Shown: positions 17,221 through 27,507 of the stretch, in pieces
Layout: each line of letters starts with the position of its first letter
Position numbering within the stretch: the first letter of the stretch is position 1
Assembly: GCF_032163395.1 (NCBI RefSeq)
Contig: NZ_CP119968.1
Span: 3,994,001-4,058,000, forward strand
DNA length: 64,000 nucleotides
Direction of reading: 5' to 3'
Source of the DNA: Gloeocapsopsis dulcis
GTDB taxonomy: Bacteria > Cyanobacteriota > Cyanobacteriia > Cyanobacteriales > Chroococcidiopsidaceae
Made by a program: the position numbers and the translations under genes
Notes under the pieces: model-generated
Told to the model about the DNA's origin: nothing
Database searches by the model: none
The model's input: the letters and a program-made list of their open reading frames with translations, nothing else

Positions 17221-17853
17221 ATGAAGCCCTATCAACTCAATTACTTAATCAGCAGCATATTTTTATTAAGTACAATAACAGCTTGTTATTTTCCTAGTAC
17301 AAAAGATATAGCTAATAGCAATTCGGACCAGGCTCAACCTACAGACACCCAAGAACCATCAACCAAGACAGCCATTATCAATATTGAAGGGGAAAAAACA
17401 ACTATTTCTTTAGAACTGTATAGCCATCCACTCTTTACCACCTACTTCCCAGCCCAAGATTTTATCCCTGAATCAGTTGCTTCCGGCGAAGGCACCGCAG
17501 TTTGGTTCTATGCCAATTTTGGTGGGACAAAAAATGAAGCAGCTTATGTTCAATTCTTCTTTCCAGGCGACGCTAATACACTCGACGAGTTGAAACAAAA
17601 TTGGATTGAAGGAGAAAATGGTTTACTTGCCTCGAACGGCTGGCGAGTTATAGATACTACGCCGAAAGTTGCTTACCCCTGGGCTAAAGAAAAAATTAGT
17701 TTTCATCAACCTGAAAAGAATATAACTGGTACTGTCTATCTTGGAGAAGCCCAAGGTAATGCATTTTATGTAGTTACACATTACCCAGTAGAGTACGGCG
17801 ACGGATTTACGCCTAGATCTGACGTAATCCTACAAAATTTAGATACCGAGTAA
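17221..17853 (+). CDS. Lipoprotein of unknown function
   Basis: A 210-aa protein with a signal ending in the lipobox STITAC (Cys22), then a Ser/Thr/Gln-rich linker to about residue 55, and a compact domain with many aromatic residues (FPAQDFIPE, AVWFYANFGG, AYVQFFFPG). I do not recognise the family. The features point to a lipid-anchored periplasmic protein. It has its own long AT-rich upstream region and is not in an operon with purL, which starts 191 bases later. Confidence 0.75.
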   Translation: MKPYQLNYLISSIFLLSTITACYFPSTKDIANSNSDQAQPTDTQEPSTKTAIINIEGEKTTISLELYSHPLFTTYFPAQDFIPESVASGEGTAVWFYANFGGTKNEAAYVQFFFPGDANTLDELKQNWIEGENGLLASNGWRVIDTTPKVAYPWAKEKISFHQPEKNITGTVYLGEAQGNAFYVVTHYPVEYGDGFTPRSDVILQNLDTE

Positions 17854-18044
17854 TCTATTATTCTAGGTACGACATACGTCAAGGGATTCGCTTAATCAAA
17901 ATAGCCAGTTAAAGCCTTACAGTGAGAAATAATATCCAAACTGACGATAGTGTAGGCGATCGCTCCTTCCTGAAGATTGTGAGTGCAGATAAATACGATA
18001 GTAAATCGATAAAATAATTCTTTGTCCCATTTCCTAATACTGCT

Positions 18045-20366
18045 ATGTCCGTCCTCTCTTCTGCACCTTTTTCTCTAGAAGAAATCGCAAATGAAGGTCT
18101 AAAACCTGAAGAATACGAAGAAATTGTGCGGCGACTGGGACGCCATCCGAACAAAGCTGAGTTAGGAATGTTTGGGGTCATGTGGTCAGAACACTGCTGC
18201 TATAAAAACTCTCGACCCCTCCTCAAACAATTTCCCACAACAGGTTCACGAATTCTGGTTGGACCTGGAGAAAATGCTGGTGTGGTGGATTTAGGCGACG
18301 GACTGCAACTTGCTTTCAAAATTGAATCGCACAATCACCCCTCAGCTGTCGAACCATTTCAAGGGGCTGCGACAGGAGTTGGCGGCATTCTCCGCGATAT
18401 TTTTACGATGGGCGCGCGTCCGATCGCATTACTCAACTCGTTGCGCTTTGGTTCCTTAGAAGATGCCAAGACACGACGTTTATTTACGGGTGTCGTTGCT
18501 GGTATTAGCCACTATGGTAATTGCGTTGGTGTCCCTACTGTTGGCGGCGAAGTTTATTTTGATCCGGCTTACTCAGGTAATCCCTTAGTCAACGTGATGG
18601 CACTCGGATTGATGGAAACTGAGGAAATTGTCAAATCTGGTGCTGCAGGTTTAGGAAATCCTGTACTTTATGTCGGTTCTACCACAGGACGCGACGGTAT
18701 GGGTGGTGCAAGTTTTGCGAGTGCAGAACTCAGCGATGAATCTGAAAAAGATCGTCCTGCAGTCCAAGTCGGCGATCCTTTTCTAGAAAAATCTTTGATT
18801 GAAGCTTGCTTAGAAGCTTTTAAAACAGGTGCAGTCGTAGCAGCGCAGGATATGGGTGCAGCAGGTATTACCTGTTCAACATCGGAAATGGCTGCCAAAG
18901 GAGGGGTAGGAATTGAACTTGATTTAGCTAAAATCCCTGTACGCGAAACGGGGATGGTTCCCTATGAATACCTGCTTTCCGAATCGCAAGAGAGAATGCT
19001 ATTTGTTGCGGAAAAAGGTAGAGAACAAGAATTAATTGATATTTTCCACCGTTGGGGACTGCACGCGGTTGTTGCTGGTACAGTCATTAGCGAACCAATT
19101 GTACGCATTCTGTTTCAAGGTAAAGTTGCCGCAGAAATTCCCGCGACAGCTTTAGCCGAAAATACACCAATTTATCACCGCGATTTACTCCGCGAACCGC
19201 CCGAATATGCGCGTAAAGCTTGGGAATGGACAAGCGATCGCCTCCCGCTATGTACTGCATCTGGTATTGAAATCCAAGGCAATTTTTACGCTTGGGGTGA
19301 GGTTTTACTCACATTATTAGATACCCCCACGATCGCCTCAAAACGTTGGGTATATCGCCAGTACGATCATCAAGTCCAAAATAATACCGTACTTCTTCCT
19401 GGTGGTGCCGATGCGGCAGTTGTACGCTTGCGTCCTCAAGAAGAACCTGCGCCTTCAAATTCAGCAGTTGCTGCAACAGTCGATTGTAACCCGCGTTATG
19501 TGTATCTTAATCCCTATGAAGGAGCCAAAGCCGTTGTCACAGAAGCGGCGCGAAATCTTAGCTGTGTCGGTGCAGAACCTTTAGCAGTAACTGACAATTT
19601 GAATTTTGGTAGTCCAGAAAAACCCGTAGGCTACTGGCAGTTAGCAGAAACTTGTCGTGGTTTAGCAGACGCTTGCCGAGAATTTCAAACACCTGTTACT
19701 GGTGGTAATGTGTCACTTTACAATGAAACACTCGACTCCCAAGGCAACCCGCAACCAATTTACCCGACTCCTGTAGTCGGGATGGTGGGACTAATTCCTG
19801 ATTTAACGAAAATTTGCGGTCAAGGGTGGAAAAGTGCAGGAGATGTTATTTACCTTCTTGGATTGTCTCTAGAATCGCCAATGACCTTGGGTGGTTCCGA
19901 ATATCTTGCCACAATTCACAACACAGTCGCGGGATTACCGCCGCAAGTTAATTTTGATTTAGAACGTCAGGTACAAACGGCTTGTCGTGAGGGAATTTCT
20001 CAAGGTTGGGTAAAATCGGCACATGATTGTGCAGAGGGTGGAATTGCGATCGCGCTTGCTGAAGCTTGTCTTAGTGGTAACTTAGGCGCAAATATTACAG
20101 TACCAGACACTCAATTGCGCTGGGATGAGCTACTTTTTGGCGAAGGTGGCGCCAGAATTCTTGTTTCTATCTCTCCAGAACAACAAACGCAATGGGAATC
20201 TTATTTACAACAGCATCTAGCTTCGCATTGGCAAAAAATTGGTTTGGTAGAGAATCCCGACACATTCTTGCGAATTTCTACGTCCGATCAGCCTGTAATC
20301 GAAGTTACAATCGAACTAATGCGCGATTGCTACTGCAATGCAATTTCTAGACGTCTTAATGTCTAG
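18045..20366 (+). CDS. purL: Phosphoribosylformylglycinamidine synthase subunit PurL
   Basis: A 773-aa small-type PurL, step four of purine synthesis; it works with PurS and PurQ and uses ATP and glutamine-derived ammonia to convert FGAR to FGAM. Motifs include [11 protein letters not shown] with the catalytic His, [20 protein letters not shown], and a second AIR-synthase-like half ([21 protein letters not shown]). Length fits the bacterial small form. It is directly followed by purF, and the two form a purine pair. Confidence 0.97.
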   Translation: MSVLSSAPFSLEEIANEGLKPEEYEEIVRRLGRHPNKAELGMFGVMWSEHCCYKNSRPLLKQFPTTGSRILVGPGENAGVVDLGDGLQLAFKIESHNHPSAVEPFQGAATGVGGILRDIFTMGARPIALLNSLRFGSLEDAKTRRLFTGVVAGISHYGNCVGVPTVGGEVYFDPAYSGNPLVNVMALGLMETEEIVKSGAAGLGNPVLYVGSTTGRDGMGGASFASAELSDESEKDRPAVQVGDPFLEKSLIEACLEAFKTGAVVAAQDMGAAGITCSTSEMAAKGGVGIELDLAKIPVRETGMVPYEYLLSESQERMLFVAEKGREQELIDIFHRWGLHAVVAGTVISEPIVRILFQGKVAAEIPATALAENTPIYHRDLLREPPEYARKAWEWTSDRLPLCTASGIEIQGNFYAWGEVLLTLLDTPTIASKRWVYRQYDHQVQNNTVLLPGGADAAVVRLRPQEEPAPSNSAVAATVDCNPRYVYLNPYEGAKAVVTEAARNLSCVGAEPLAVTDNLNFGSPEKPVGYWQLAETCRGLADACREFQTPVTGGNVSLYNETLDSQGNPQPIYPTPVVGMVGLIPDLTKICGQGWKSAGDVIYLLGLSLESPMTLGGSEYLATIHNTVAGLPPQVNFDLERQVQTACREGISQGWVKSAHDCAEGGIAIALAEACLSGNLGANITVPDTQLRWDELLFGEGGARILVSISPEQQTQWESYLQQHLASHWQKIGLVENPDTFLRISTSDQPVIEVTIELMRDCYCNAISRRLNV

Positions 20367-20543
20367 ATAAAAGACGACTTTAGTACGTTACTTCACTAAA
20401 TCAGTGCGCGAGAGTAAGCATTCTTACGCTACTGTGGTAAGTGGAATAGTTAACGATTTATTAAGCTCAGTTAAACATTCTGAAATTTCAGTTAGAGATC
20501 AATTTTACTGAATCAATACCCCGCTCAGGAGCAAAGCAGCAGC

Positions 20544-22031
20544 ATGATTCCCAACCATTCCCATTTATTACCAGACGCCGAAGCAGTAGGTATCGATGGC
20601 GTAGCGCGTCCTGATAAACCTGAAGAAGCCTGTGGCGTTTTTGGTATCTATGCACCAGGGGAAGATGTTGCGAAACTAACTTACTTTGGTTTGTATGCGC
20701 TACAGCATCGCGGTCAAGAATCAGCAGGTATTGCAACCTTTGTCGGGGAAAAAGTTTACTTACATAAAGAAATGGGGCTAGTCTCCCAAGTCTTTAATGA
20801 ATCAATTCTGGAAGAATTACCTGGTGATATTGCCGTAGGTCATACCCGCTATTCCACTACAGGTTCAAGTCGTGTTGTCAACGCCCAGCCAGCTGTTGTC
20901 CCAACTCGCTTAGGCTCTCTTGCCTTAACACACAATGGCAATTTAGTCAACACAGTACAACTGCGTGAAGAATTACAAAAATCGCACTGTAACTTAGTCA
21001 CTACCACAGACTCAGAATTAATTGCGTTAGCGATCGCCGATGAAGTTAACAGTGGTAAAGCATGGCTAGAGGGAGCGATCGCGGCTTTTCAACGCTGCCA
21101 AGGAGCCTTTAGCTTGGTTATCGGTACTCCAGCGGGAGTGATGGGTGTCCGCGATCCAAATGGCATTCGTCCCCTTGTGATTGGTACTCTCGCAGGCAAT
21201 CCTCAACGTTACGTGCTAGCCTCTGAAACTTGCGGTCTAGATATTATTGGTGCTGAATATCTCCGCGATGTTGAACCAGGAGAACTCGTGTGGATTACCG
21301 AAGCAGGACTCGCCTCGTTTCATTGGGCACAACAGCCGCAACGCAAGCTGTGTATCTTTGAGATGATCTACTTTGCGCGACCAGATAGCATTATGCACAG
21401 TGAGAGTTTGTATACCTATCGCCTGCGCTTAGGACGACAACTCGCCCAAGAATCTCCTGCCAAAGCAGATATTGTGATTGGTGTTCCTGATTCAGGTATT
21501 CCCGCTGCAATTGGTTTTGCGCAAGCATCAGGAATTCCCTACGCTGAAGGACTGATCAAAAATCGTTACGTAGGACGCACTTTTATTCAACCAACACAAA
21601 TGATGCGTGAATCAGGTCTACGCATGAAACTCAATCCCCTGAAAGATGTCCTCGCAGGAAAAAAAATTGTGATTGTAGACGATTCGATTGTTCGGGGTAC
21701 AACTAGCTGCAAACTTGTACGTACATTGCGCGATGCAGGTGCTGTTGAAGTGCATATGCGCGTTTCTTCACCGCCTGTTACCCATCCTTGTTTCTACGGT
21801 ATTGATACCGATAGCCAAGATCAGTTAATTGCCGCAACTAAATCTGTTGCCGAAATTGCAGCACAAATTGAAGTTGATTCTTTAGCATATCTCAGTCAAG
21901 AAGGAATGCTTAAAGTAACTCAAGAAGATACAAATACTTTCTGTACTGCTTGCTTCAATGGTGACTACCCAATTTCTGTGCCTGAGACTGTAAAGCGTTC
22001 TAAACTCATGCTCGAAAAAGTCGTTGTTTAA
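20544..22031 (+). CDS. purF: Amidophosphoribosyltransferase PurF
   Basis: A 495-aa enzyme of the first committed purine step: PRPP plus glutamine to phosphoribosylamine. The N-terminal propeptide of 29 residues ends before the nucleophile Cys30 (EEACGVFGIY), so self-cleavage is expected. The PRPP loop is VIVDDSIVRGTT, and C-terminal Cys residues (FCTACFNGDYP) match the iron-sulfur type found in Bacillus. It lies 177 bases after purL. Its stop overlaps the stop of the convergent glycosylase gene in a TTAA. Confidence 0.97.
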   Translation: MIPNHSHLLPDAEAVGIDGVARPDKPEEACGVFGIYAPGEDVAKLTYFGLYALQHRGQESAGIATFVGEKVYLHKEMGLVSQVFNESILEELPGDIAVGHTRYSTTGSSRVVNAQPAVVPTRLGSLALTHNGNLVNTVQLREELQKSHCNLVTTTDSELIALAIADEVNSGKAWLEGAIAAFQRCQGAFSLVIGTPAGVMGVRDPNGIRPLVIGTLAGNPQRYVLASETCGLDIIGAEYLRDVEPGELVWITEAGLASFHWAQQPQRKLCIFEMIYFARPDSIMHSESLYTYRLRLGRQLAQESPAKADIVIGVPDSGIPAAIGFAQASGIPYAEGLIKNRYVGRTFIQPTQMMRESGLRMKLNPLKDVLAGKKIVIVDDSIVRGTTSCKLVRTLRDAGAVEVHMRVSSPPVTHPCFYGIDTDSQDQLIAATKSVAEIAAQIEVDSLAYLSQEGMLKVTQEDTNTFCTACFNGDYPISVPETVKRSKLMLEKVVV

Positions 22032-22666
22032 ACTTTTGGTTTTAAACTTTGCCACAGATACCAGGAGGCAATTGTACGGTAAGGTTGCCAAACCTGCCCA
22101 AGCTGATTTACAGTTGTCTTATCTGGTAAATCTGGTAGACTGTAAGCTTTATAAATTGCTGCGCGAATTCCTAAATCGTCTGCAGGCAGTACATCCCAGC
22201 GATGCAGGCGAAAAATTAACACCATTTCTGCTGTCCAACGACCAATGCCTTTAACTTGAGTTAATGTCTGAATAATGGATTCATCATCCATTGTTTCTAA
22301 ATCATTCAGCGTTGGTAATCCGTCAAGAATCTTTTGTGCTAGTCCTTTAAGATAGGCAATTTTAGGACGAGAGATTCCTGCTTTTCGGAGAGTTTCATCG
22401 GAGGTTTCCAGAATACTATCTGCAGATAGTTCCGAATACAGTTCAAGAAAACGTTGATGAATGATTGACGCTGCCCTGACAGAGAGTTGCTGATAAATAA
22501 TTGCTTTACATAAGCTAGATAATAGATCGCCCGTCTGTTGTTCATGCGCTAGAGTACAATCGCCAATTTGATTAATGATTGTTGCCAATACAGAATCAGA
22601 CTGTTTGAGCGCAGTAATCGCAGTCTCGTAATCGAGGTGAACCAGTTTTTGAGAGTGAATCATCAT
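22028..22666 (-). CDS. DNA-3-methyladenine glycosylase II (AlkA-like)
   Basis: A 212-aa HhH-GPD DNA glycosylase. The helix-hairpin-helix (LTQVKGIGRWTAEM, about 135-148) is followed by the catalytic Asp in LPADDLGIR (163-164). There is no C-terminal iron-sulfur cluster, so it is AlkA-like rather than EndoIII/MutY-like. It removes alkylated purines in base-excision repair. It lies 62 bases downstream of the MATE exporter gene on the same strand. Confidence 0.9.
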   Translation of the reverse strand: MMIHSQKLVHLDYETAITALKQSDSVLATIINQIGDCTLAHEQQTGDLLSSLCKAIIYQQLSVRAASIIHQRFLELYSELSADSILETSDETLRKAGISRPKIAYLKGLAQKILDGLPTLNDLETMDDESIIQTLTQVKGIGRWTAEMVLIFRLHRWDVLPADDLGIRAAIYKAYSLPDLPDKTTVNQLGQVWQPYRTIASWYLWQSLKPKV

Positions 22667-22728
22667 TTACTAAAGCCGACACATTCTTAACCAGATTCAA
22701 TCAGTTATTGTTTTGGACTGTACAAAGG

Positions 22729-24102
22729 TTAGTCAAATTTTCCAATTTTCCTGGAAATTAGGTTACCAAAGCGCCAAACGTAGAGTGTGGCTGCCGCAAC
22801 ACTACCAAGGTAATAGCCCACCCACAATCCGACACCTCCTAAGCCAATATAAAAGCCTAAAACATAGCCACTGACTAGTCCAATTCCCAAGAAGGCAACA
22901 ATGCCAAACAGCACGGGAATGCGGGTATCTTGAAGCCCATACAACGCACCTAGCGCCGTCTTCTGTAGTCCATCAAAAATGTGACCGATTGCAACAACAC
23001 TCAGCATTGGTATAACAAGTTTTAGCAGCTGTGCATTCTCAGGATTGTTAATGTCTACATACAACCCAATGACTTGCTGACGAAAAGTGAGTAGGGCGAT
23101 CGCAACCAGTATTGTCGTCCCCACTACAATACTAGAGCTGACGTACCCCGCCCGTTTTATACCTTCAAGGTTTTGCCACCCAAACCACTGACCAACGCGA
23201 GCAGTAGTTGCAAACGACATTCCCAGCGGAATCATAAACACAATCATCCCTGTCTGCAAAGCAATTTGATGAGCCGCTAAGACATCAGTTCCCAAGATTC
23301 CCATGAGATACGTCATCACCAATACCAAGCCATACTCGAAGGAGATCGAGACACCAATCGGTACACCAATGACGATCAGTTCCCACAATAAGTTTAATCT
23401 GAGCTGATACCACTTCTGAAACAGGCGGTAGATTCTTAGCTGCGGGTGTTTGAACAGGTAGATAACCAACACCAAAAACATTCCCCACCACGATAGAGTG
23501 CTAGCTAATGCCAACCCTGCTAACTCCATCCGCGGAAAGCCAAATCTGCCAAAACCCAAAACATAGTTGCCTACTATATTGAAAAGCGTTCCCCCAATTA
23601 CAATAAACATGATGGGACGAGCTTGCGACAACCCAGAGACAACTCCTCTAAGCATGGCAAAGCCAACCGCAGGAAACAATCCCCACAGCATCACCTTGAG
23701 ATAAGTGCTGGCTAATGTAACAGTTTCAGGAACTTGCCCAAGCTGCAGCATCAAGACGTCCATATGCGCTATGACCCACATGGTTGAAATTGATAGCCCG
23801 ACTGTTAACCACAATCCTTGTTGTGTGACCTGCTCAATCCGAGTTTTGCGTCCTGCGCCATAGGCTTCAGCAATGAGTGGACTTACTCCCAGCACAATAC
23901 CACTGAGAATATTCAGAAAAACTTGAAAGGTGAAGGAGGCTAATCCTCCTGCAGCTAAAATTTTCCATCCTAAATGCCCCATCATCACAGTATCGACAAA
24001 CCCTGTAGCCGATTGAGCAACTTGGGCACTCACTAGAGGGATAGCGAGTTTCAGAAACGCTCTCATTTCGGCTCGAACCGGAGAAACTGAAATTGAAGTC
24101 AT
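22729..24102 (-). CDS. MATE-family multidrug/cation efflux protein
   Basis: A 457-aa membrane protein of about twelve helices with MATE blocks (LAIPLVSAQVAQSATGFVD near residue 18, and the related second half from about 240). NorM/DinF-like proteins export drugs or cationic metabolites with Na+ or H+. It is divergent from a MocR/PdxR-type regulator, which suggests local control. The substrate is unknown. Confidence 0.92.
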   Translation of the reverse strand: MTSISVSPVRAEMRAFLKLAIPLVSAQVAQSATGFVDTVMMGHLGWKILAAGGLASFTFQVFLNILSGIVLGVSPLIAEAYGAGRKTRIEQVTQQGLWLTVGLSISTMWVIAHMDVLMLQLGQVPETVTLASTYLKVMLWGLFPAVGFAMLRGVVSGLSQARPIMFIVIGGTLFNIVGNYVLGFGRFGFPRMELAGLALASTLSWWGMFLVLVIYLFKHPQLRIYRLFQKWYQLRLNLLWELIVIGVPIGVSISFEYGLVLVMTYLMGILGTDVLAAHQIALQTGMIVFMIPLGMSFATTARVGQWFGWQNLEGIKRAGYVSSSIVVGTTILVAIALLTFRQQVIGLYVDINNPENAQLLKLVIPMLSVVAIGHIFDGLQKTALGALYGLQDTRIPVLFGIVAFLGIGLVSGYVLGFYIGLGGVGLWVGYYLGSVAAATLYVWRFGNLISRKIGKFD

Positions 24103-24341
24103 GACAAAATTTCAAAAAATAGCACAACAAATTCAGCAACGATGCTGTGAAGCCATGCGGGTTTTTGGCTCGTTGCAATTACAATTGCCCATAGCAACTT
24201 GTTAGTCGTTTCATCCAATAGCAGTTCCATCAGATATCCCTATCCTCAAAATTAGCGAAGGCGATCGCAGTAAGTTGTGGTTCAAAATTTAGGAGTCACT
24301 GACATCGTCTAATTGCTCATCCTGTTAAAGTAGTAGGTATT

Positions 24342-24362
24342 CTGGTATGGCACAAGTACCAG
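24342..24362. promoter_or_regulatory. Inverted repeat upstream of the MocR-type regulator
   Basis: CTGGTA and TACCAG form a perfect 6-base inverted repeat with a 9-base spacer, 39 bases before the regulator's ATG in the 299-base gap shared with the MATE gene. It is a candidate operator for self-regulation or control of the exporter. A third related half-site (ACCAG) lies at about 24383. Confidence 0.4.
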
Positions 24363-24401
24363 TTTTAGAGTTTTATATCAGACCAGTTGAGCAAGCTTAT
24401 T

Positions 24402-25865
24402 ATGGATCTCGCACTCAAGCTAGAGACCACTTCGACAATTCCATTACACAAACAGCTTTACGACGAATTACGCCAAGCGATTCTGTCAGGGCGGTTAGAA
24501 TCCGGACAGCGGATGCCCTCAACTCGGGCGTTAGCAAAGATGTTAGGGATCTCACGAGCAACGGTTTTATTCAGCTACGACCAATTGCTCAGCGAAGGCT
24601 ATCTAAAAACTATTCCTGCCTCTGGAACCTTTGTGGCTTGCCAACTACCCGATGAACTACTGCGAACAACCTCTCCCCCAATTTCATCCGCATCCCCATC
24701 TTGTATTGAGTTATCTACTTATGGCGCAACCTTGGCAACAGTGAACTTGCCGCCTCCACCTGGACAAAAACCTCTGATTAATTTCAGTTGCTATGGCAAA
24801 CCCGCTTTAAATGAATTTCCGATCCAAACCTGGCGGCGCTTGTTGTCTCGCGCCTGTCGCTTTAGCACAACCATACTCGATTATCCGGCTGATCCGTTGG
24901 GATACAAACCATTGCGAGAGGCGATCGCCCGCTATCTTACTCAGTCCCGTGCAGTGCGGTGCGAACCGGATCAAGTAGCGATCGTCAACGGTTCTCAGCA
25001 AGCTTTGGATCTCATTGCTCGGCTATTTTTGAATCGGGGCGATCAGGTCATCATGGAAGACCCTGGCTATTTCGAGGCGCGGTACATCTTCCAGGTGCAA
25101 GGAGCAAAGGTATTACCCGTTCCTGTAGATCGCTCAGGACTGGTCATGGAGCACCTCTCAACTCTGACAACGCCTGTTAAGTTAGTTTATGTTACTCCTT
25201 CTCATCAGTTTCCTACTGGAGCAGTATTGTCGTTGCCTAGACGATTGGCACTCCTAGCCTGGGCGCAACAAACAGGTGCAATAATTCTGGAAGACGACTA
25301 TGACAGTGAGTTTCGTTATGACGAACGCCCGATTCCTGCGCTACAAGGGCTAACAAGTAGTGATTCGGTAATTTATATCGGCACTTTTTCCAAAGTCATG
25401 TTTCCCTCATTGCGCATGGGGTATCTGGTTATACCACGGCAACTTGTTCCGGTGGTCGCTCGTGCGAAATGGTTGGTCGATCGCCAATCTCCTCTACTAG
25501 AGCAGCATGCATTAACCAATTTCATCAACGAAGGACATTTGGAAAGCCATATTCGACGAATGCGAATACTGTATGCTGAGCGTCGGAAAACTCTCGTGCA
25601 AGCTTTGACTCAACATCTAGGTAATCAAGTGACGATTATGGGCGAGAATGCTGGGATGAATGTGATGGTACAATTTCATACCCATTGGAACGATGAAGAG
25701 ATTATCGCTCAGGCAGAACAACAGGGGGTAGAGTTGATTAGCGCTCGTTCATGTTACATGAAGGCTGAGGATGGCAATGGCAAGTTTCTCCTGGGATGTA
25801 CCGATCTCACTTCAGAGGTGATTCAGGAAGGTGTGTGGCGCTTAGCTCAAATCCTCAAAGCATGA
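24402..25865 (+). CDS. MocR/PdxR-family regulator (GntR HTH fused to aminotransferase-like domain)
   Basis: A 487-aa fusion. Residues about 10-75 are a GntR winged helix (IPLHKQLYDELRQAILSGRL, SRATVLFSYDQL), and about 125-485 are a fold-type I aminotransferase-like domain with the PLP Lys in GTFSKVMFPSLRMGY and the Asp in EDDYDSEFRY. Such regulators sense PLP or an amino compound. The ATG at 24402 is chosen over the upstream TTG at 24387. Control of the divergent MATE exporter is a reasonable inference. Confidence 0.92.
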   Translation: MDLALKLETTSTIPLHKQLYDELRQAILSGRLESGQRMPSTRALAKMLGISRATVLFSYDQLLSEGYLKTIPASGTFVACQLPDELLRTTSPPISSASPSCIELSTYGATLATVNLPPPPGQKPLINFSCYGKPALNEFPIQTWRRLLSRACRFSTTILDYPADPLGYKPLREAIARYLTQSRAVRCEPDQVAIVNGSQQALDLIARLFLNRGDQVIMEDPGYFEARYIFQVQGAKVLPVPVDRSGLVMEHLSTLTTPVKLVYVTPSHQFPTGAVLSLPRRLALLAWAQQTGAIILEDDYDSEFRYDERPIPALQGLTSSDSVIYIGTFSKVMFPSLRMGYLVIPRQLVPVVARAKWLVDRQSPLLEQHALTNFINEGHLESHIRRMRILYAERRKTLVQALTQHLGNQVTIMGENAGMNVMVQFHTHWNDEEIIAQAEQQGVELISARSCYMKAEDGNGKFLLGCTDLTSEVIQEGVWRLAQILKA

Positions 25866-25899
25866 ATGCGAGTGCGAATGAATTCGCTAAGCGATGCTT

Positions 25900-26523
25900 T
25901 CAATCATCGCCACCATCTAAATGCGTCGCTCCGAGATATTTTGTCAGGTAAGGCGAGAAAACTTCATAAATGAGCGTTAGCGGCTGTCCGTGGTGCCAAA
26001 ATAGGTAATGACGACCCCAAAAAGGACCTGACTCAGAAAAAGCCGACTCTAAAGCTTCTGAGTGACCATAGTAAAGCCCTTGGACATCTCGATACAACTC
26101 GGTACGCAGGCGAGTCAAGCTAGCCCAAATTGGTAAATTACGATTCTGTAAATACTCATCTACATGACTTGCTTCCCACCAAGAAGTCGCATACGCAAGT
26201 CTTTGACCCGAAGCAGTCCGCAGCCACACTTGACGCCGCAAACGAGGTCCAGGAACAGCTTGAATTTGTGTCGGTGCGCTATCTAAGTCCATTGCGATCG
26301 CAGACATATCAATTACATCAACTTCGGTAGGTTCCCCTGTTAACAATTGCAGGTGTCTTGTCGGAGAACCATCGCCTAATAATAGTAGTTGCCAAGCAGG
26401 CGCTAACTGAGTATGCGGTAAGCCCTGCTGTACAGCTTCTTCTCCACCTTGCCACAGTGGTGTCAAGCAGTGCCAAGCTGTTGATAATTTCAGGTTATCG
26501 GCTGATTTAAAAATTGCAGTCAA
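25900..26523 (-). CDS. Chorismate lyase-like protein (cyanobacterial type)
   Basis: A 207-aa protein of the chorismate pyruvate-lyase (DUF98/UbiC-like) family, with blocks LAPAWQLLLLGDGSPTRHLQ, PGPRLRRQVWLRT and YEVFSPYL. The Synechocystis homologue (Sll1797) makes 4-hydroxybenzoate from chorismate for plastoquinone synthesis, and the same role is likely here. The start is TTG. It is convergent with the MocR-type gene and divergent from rpsP. Confidence 0.85.
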   Translation of the reverse strand: MTAIFKSADNLKLSTAWHCLTPLWQGGEEAVQQGLPHTQLAPAWQLLLLGDGSPTRHLQLLTGEPTEVDVIDMSAIAMDLDSAPTQIQAVPGPRLRRQVWLRTASGQRLAYATSWWEASHVDEYLQNRNLPIWASLTRLRTELYRDVQGLYYGHSEALESAFSESGPFWGRHYLFWHHGQPLTLIYEVFSPYLTKYLGATHLDGGDD

Positions 26524-26581
26524 CTTGTTTTACAAAACTTTATACCTTCTTATCAAATCATAAACAATTCTGCTGCGCCAA

Positions 26582-26626
26582 GGAGCGAGCCAAGGATTTT
26601 GCTTGAAGCAAGTATTTTAGCGCTCC
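26582..26626 (+). promoter_or_regulatory. Nested hairpin upstream of rpsP
   Basis: An outer stem GGAGCG (26582-26587) / CGCTCC (26621-26626) encloses an inner stem CTTG-AAG-CAAG (26602-26612). It lies about 100 bases before rpsP and could be part of its leader, perhaps for ribosomal-protein feedback. No T-run follows, so a terminator is unlikely. Confidence 0.35.
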
Positions 26627-26729
26627 GCTTGAAGCTGAAGTATAGCAAGTGGTATTATAATTTATTCAGCCAATCATCAAAAATAAATCGATAACTCATT
26701 TCTAGGAACAGGAGTAATTAATTTCCAAC

Positions 26730-26990
26730 ATGATCAAACTGCGATTAAAGAGATTCGGTAAAAAACGGGAAGCGAGTTACCGGATTGTTGTCATCAATAG
26801 CCGCTCTCGCCGTGATGGTCGCCCCTTAGAAGAATTAGGATTTTATAATCCCAGAACTGACGAAACAAAGTTGGATGTTCCTGGAATAATGAAGAGACTT
26901 CAACAGGGCGCTCAACCCACTGATACCGTGCGTCGCATCCTTGAAAAAGCAAATGTCTTTGAACAGCTCAGTGCCTCAGCAAACCAGTAG
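26730..26990 (+). CDS. rpsP: Ribosomal protein S16
   Basis: An 86-aa protein with the S16 signature ([21 protein letters not shown]) and the usual length. It is needed for assembly of the 30S body. Its end overlaps the likely start of the KH-domain gene by 38 bases, indicating translational coupling in an rpsP-khpA-phoH operon. Confidence 0.97.
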   Translation: MIKLRLKRFGKKREASYRIVVINSRSRRDGRPLEELGFYNPRTDETKLDVPGIMKRLQQGAQPTDTVRRILEKANVFEQLSASANQ

Positions 26991-27384
26991 AATTAGCTCT
27001 AGTCAGGTAGATAATCCTGACTATACTAAATTGGTAAAATTCCTCATTCAGCCATTTTTAGAAAACCCTGACTCCTTAAGAGTAGATTGCGAAGTGTCTC
27101 AAAGTAGCAGGAAAGTTTGGCTGCGTGTAGCCTTTGAAAGTGAAGATAAAGGCAAAGTTTATGGTCGAGGTGGACGCAATATTCAAGCAATTAGAACCGT
27201 CATCGCAGCAGCCGGTGCAATAGCAGAGCAATCAGTTTACCTAGATATCTATGGTGGTGACGCTCAAGAGCGCGATTTAGCAACGGCTGCACCTGCAGAA
27301 CTCGGATCTAAACCATCTCCAGAAAAGCGCAGAACAACTTCTAAACCTAATGTTAGACCGCGATCGCAATCGAGTGTTCAATAG
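26953..27384 (+). CDS. khpA: KH-domain RNA-binding protein KhpA
   Basis: A 143-aa protein with a single KH domain whose GxxG loop is in [15 protein letters not shown]. The ATG at 26953 lies inside rpsP; a TTG at 26941 is a less likely start. KhpA-type proteins are small RNA chaperones linked to cell size and ribosome functions. A basic, Ser/Pro-rich tail of about 40 residues follows the domain. The rpsP-khpA order is widely conserved. Confidence 0.9.
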   Translation: MSLNSSVPQQTSRISSSQVDNPDYTKLVKFLIQPFLENPDSLRVDCEVSQSSRKVWLRVAFESEDKGKVYGRGGRNIQAIRTVIAAAGAIAEQSVYLDIYGGDAQERDLATAAPAELGSKPSPEKRRTTSKPNVRPRSQSSVQ

Positions 27385-27437
27385 ACAACATCAAGGACCT
27401 AACGAACTTGATGCAAAAAGCGCAAAGAGACTGATCG

Positions 27438-27466
27438 GGGGTTGGTTCAGCTATCGAACTAACCCC
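27438..27466 (+). terminator. Hairpin between khpA and phoH
   Basis: An 11-bp stem (GGGGTTGGTTC / GAACTAACCCC with one G-T pair) and a 7-base loop lie 53 bases after khpA and 42 bases before phoH. No T-run follows, so it may attenuate transcription or stabilise an RNA end rather than fully terminate. Confidence 0.5.
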
Positions 27467-27507
27467 TAAAGTTTAGCTGTTAATTTTATCAAGACTCAAG
27501 ATATTAT

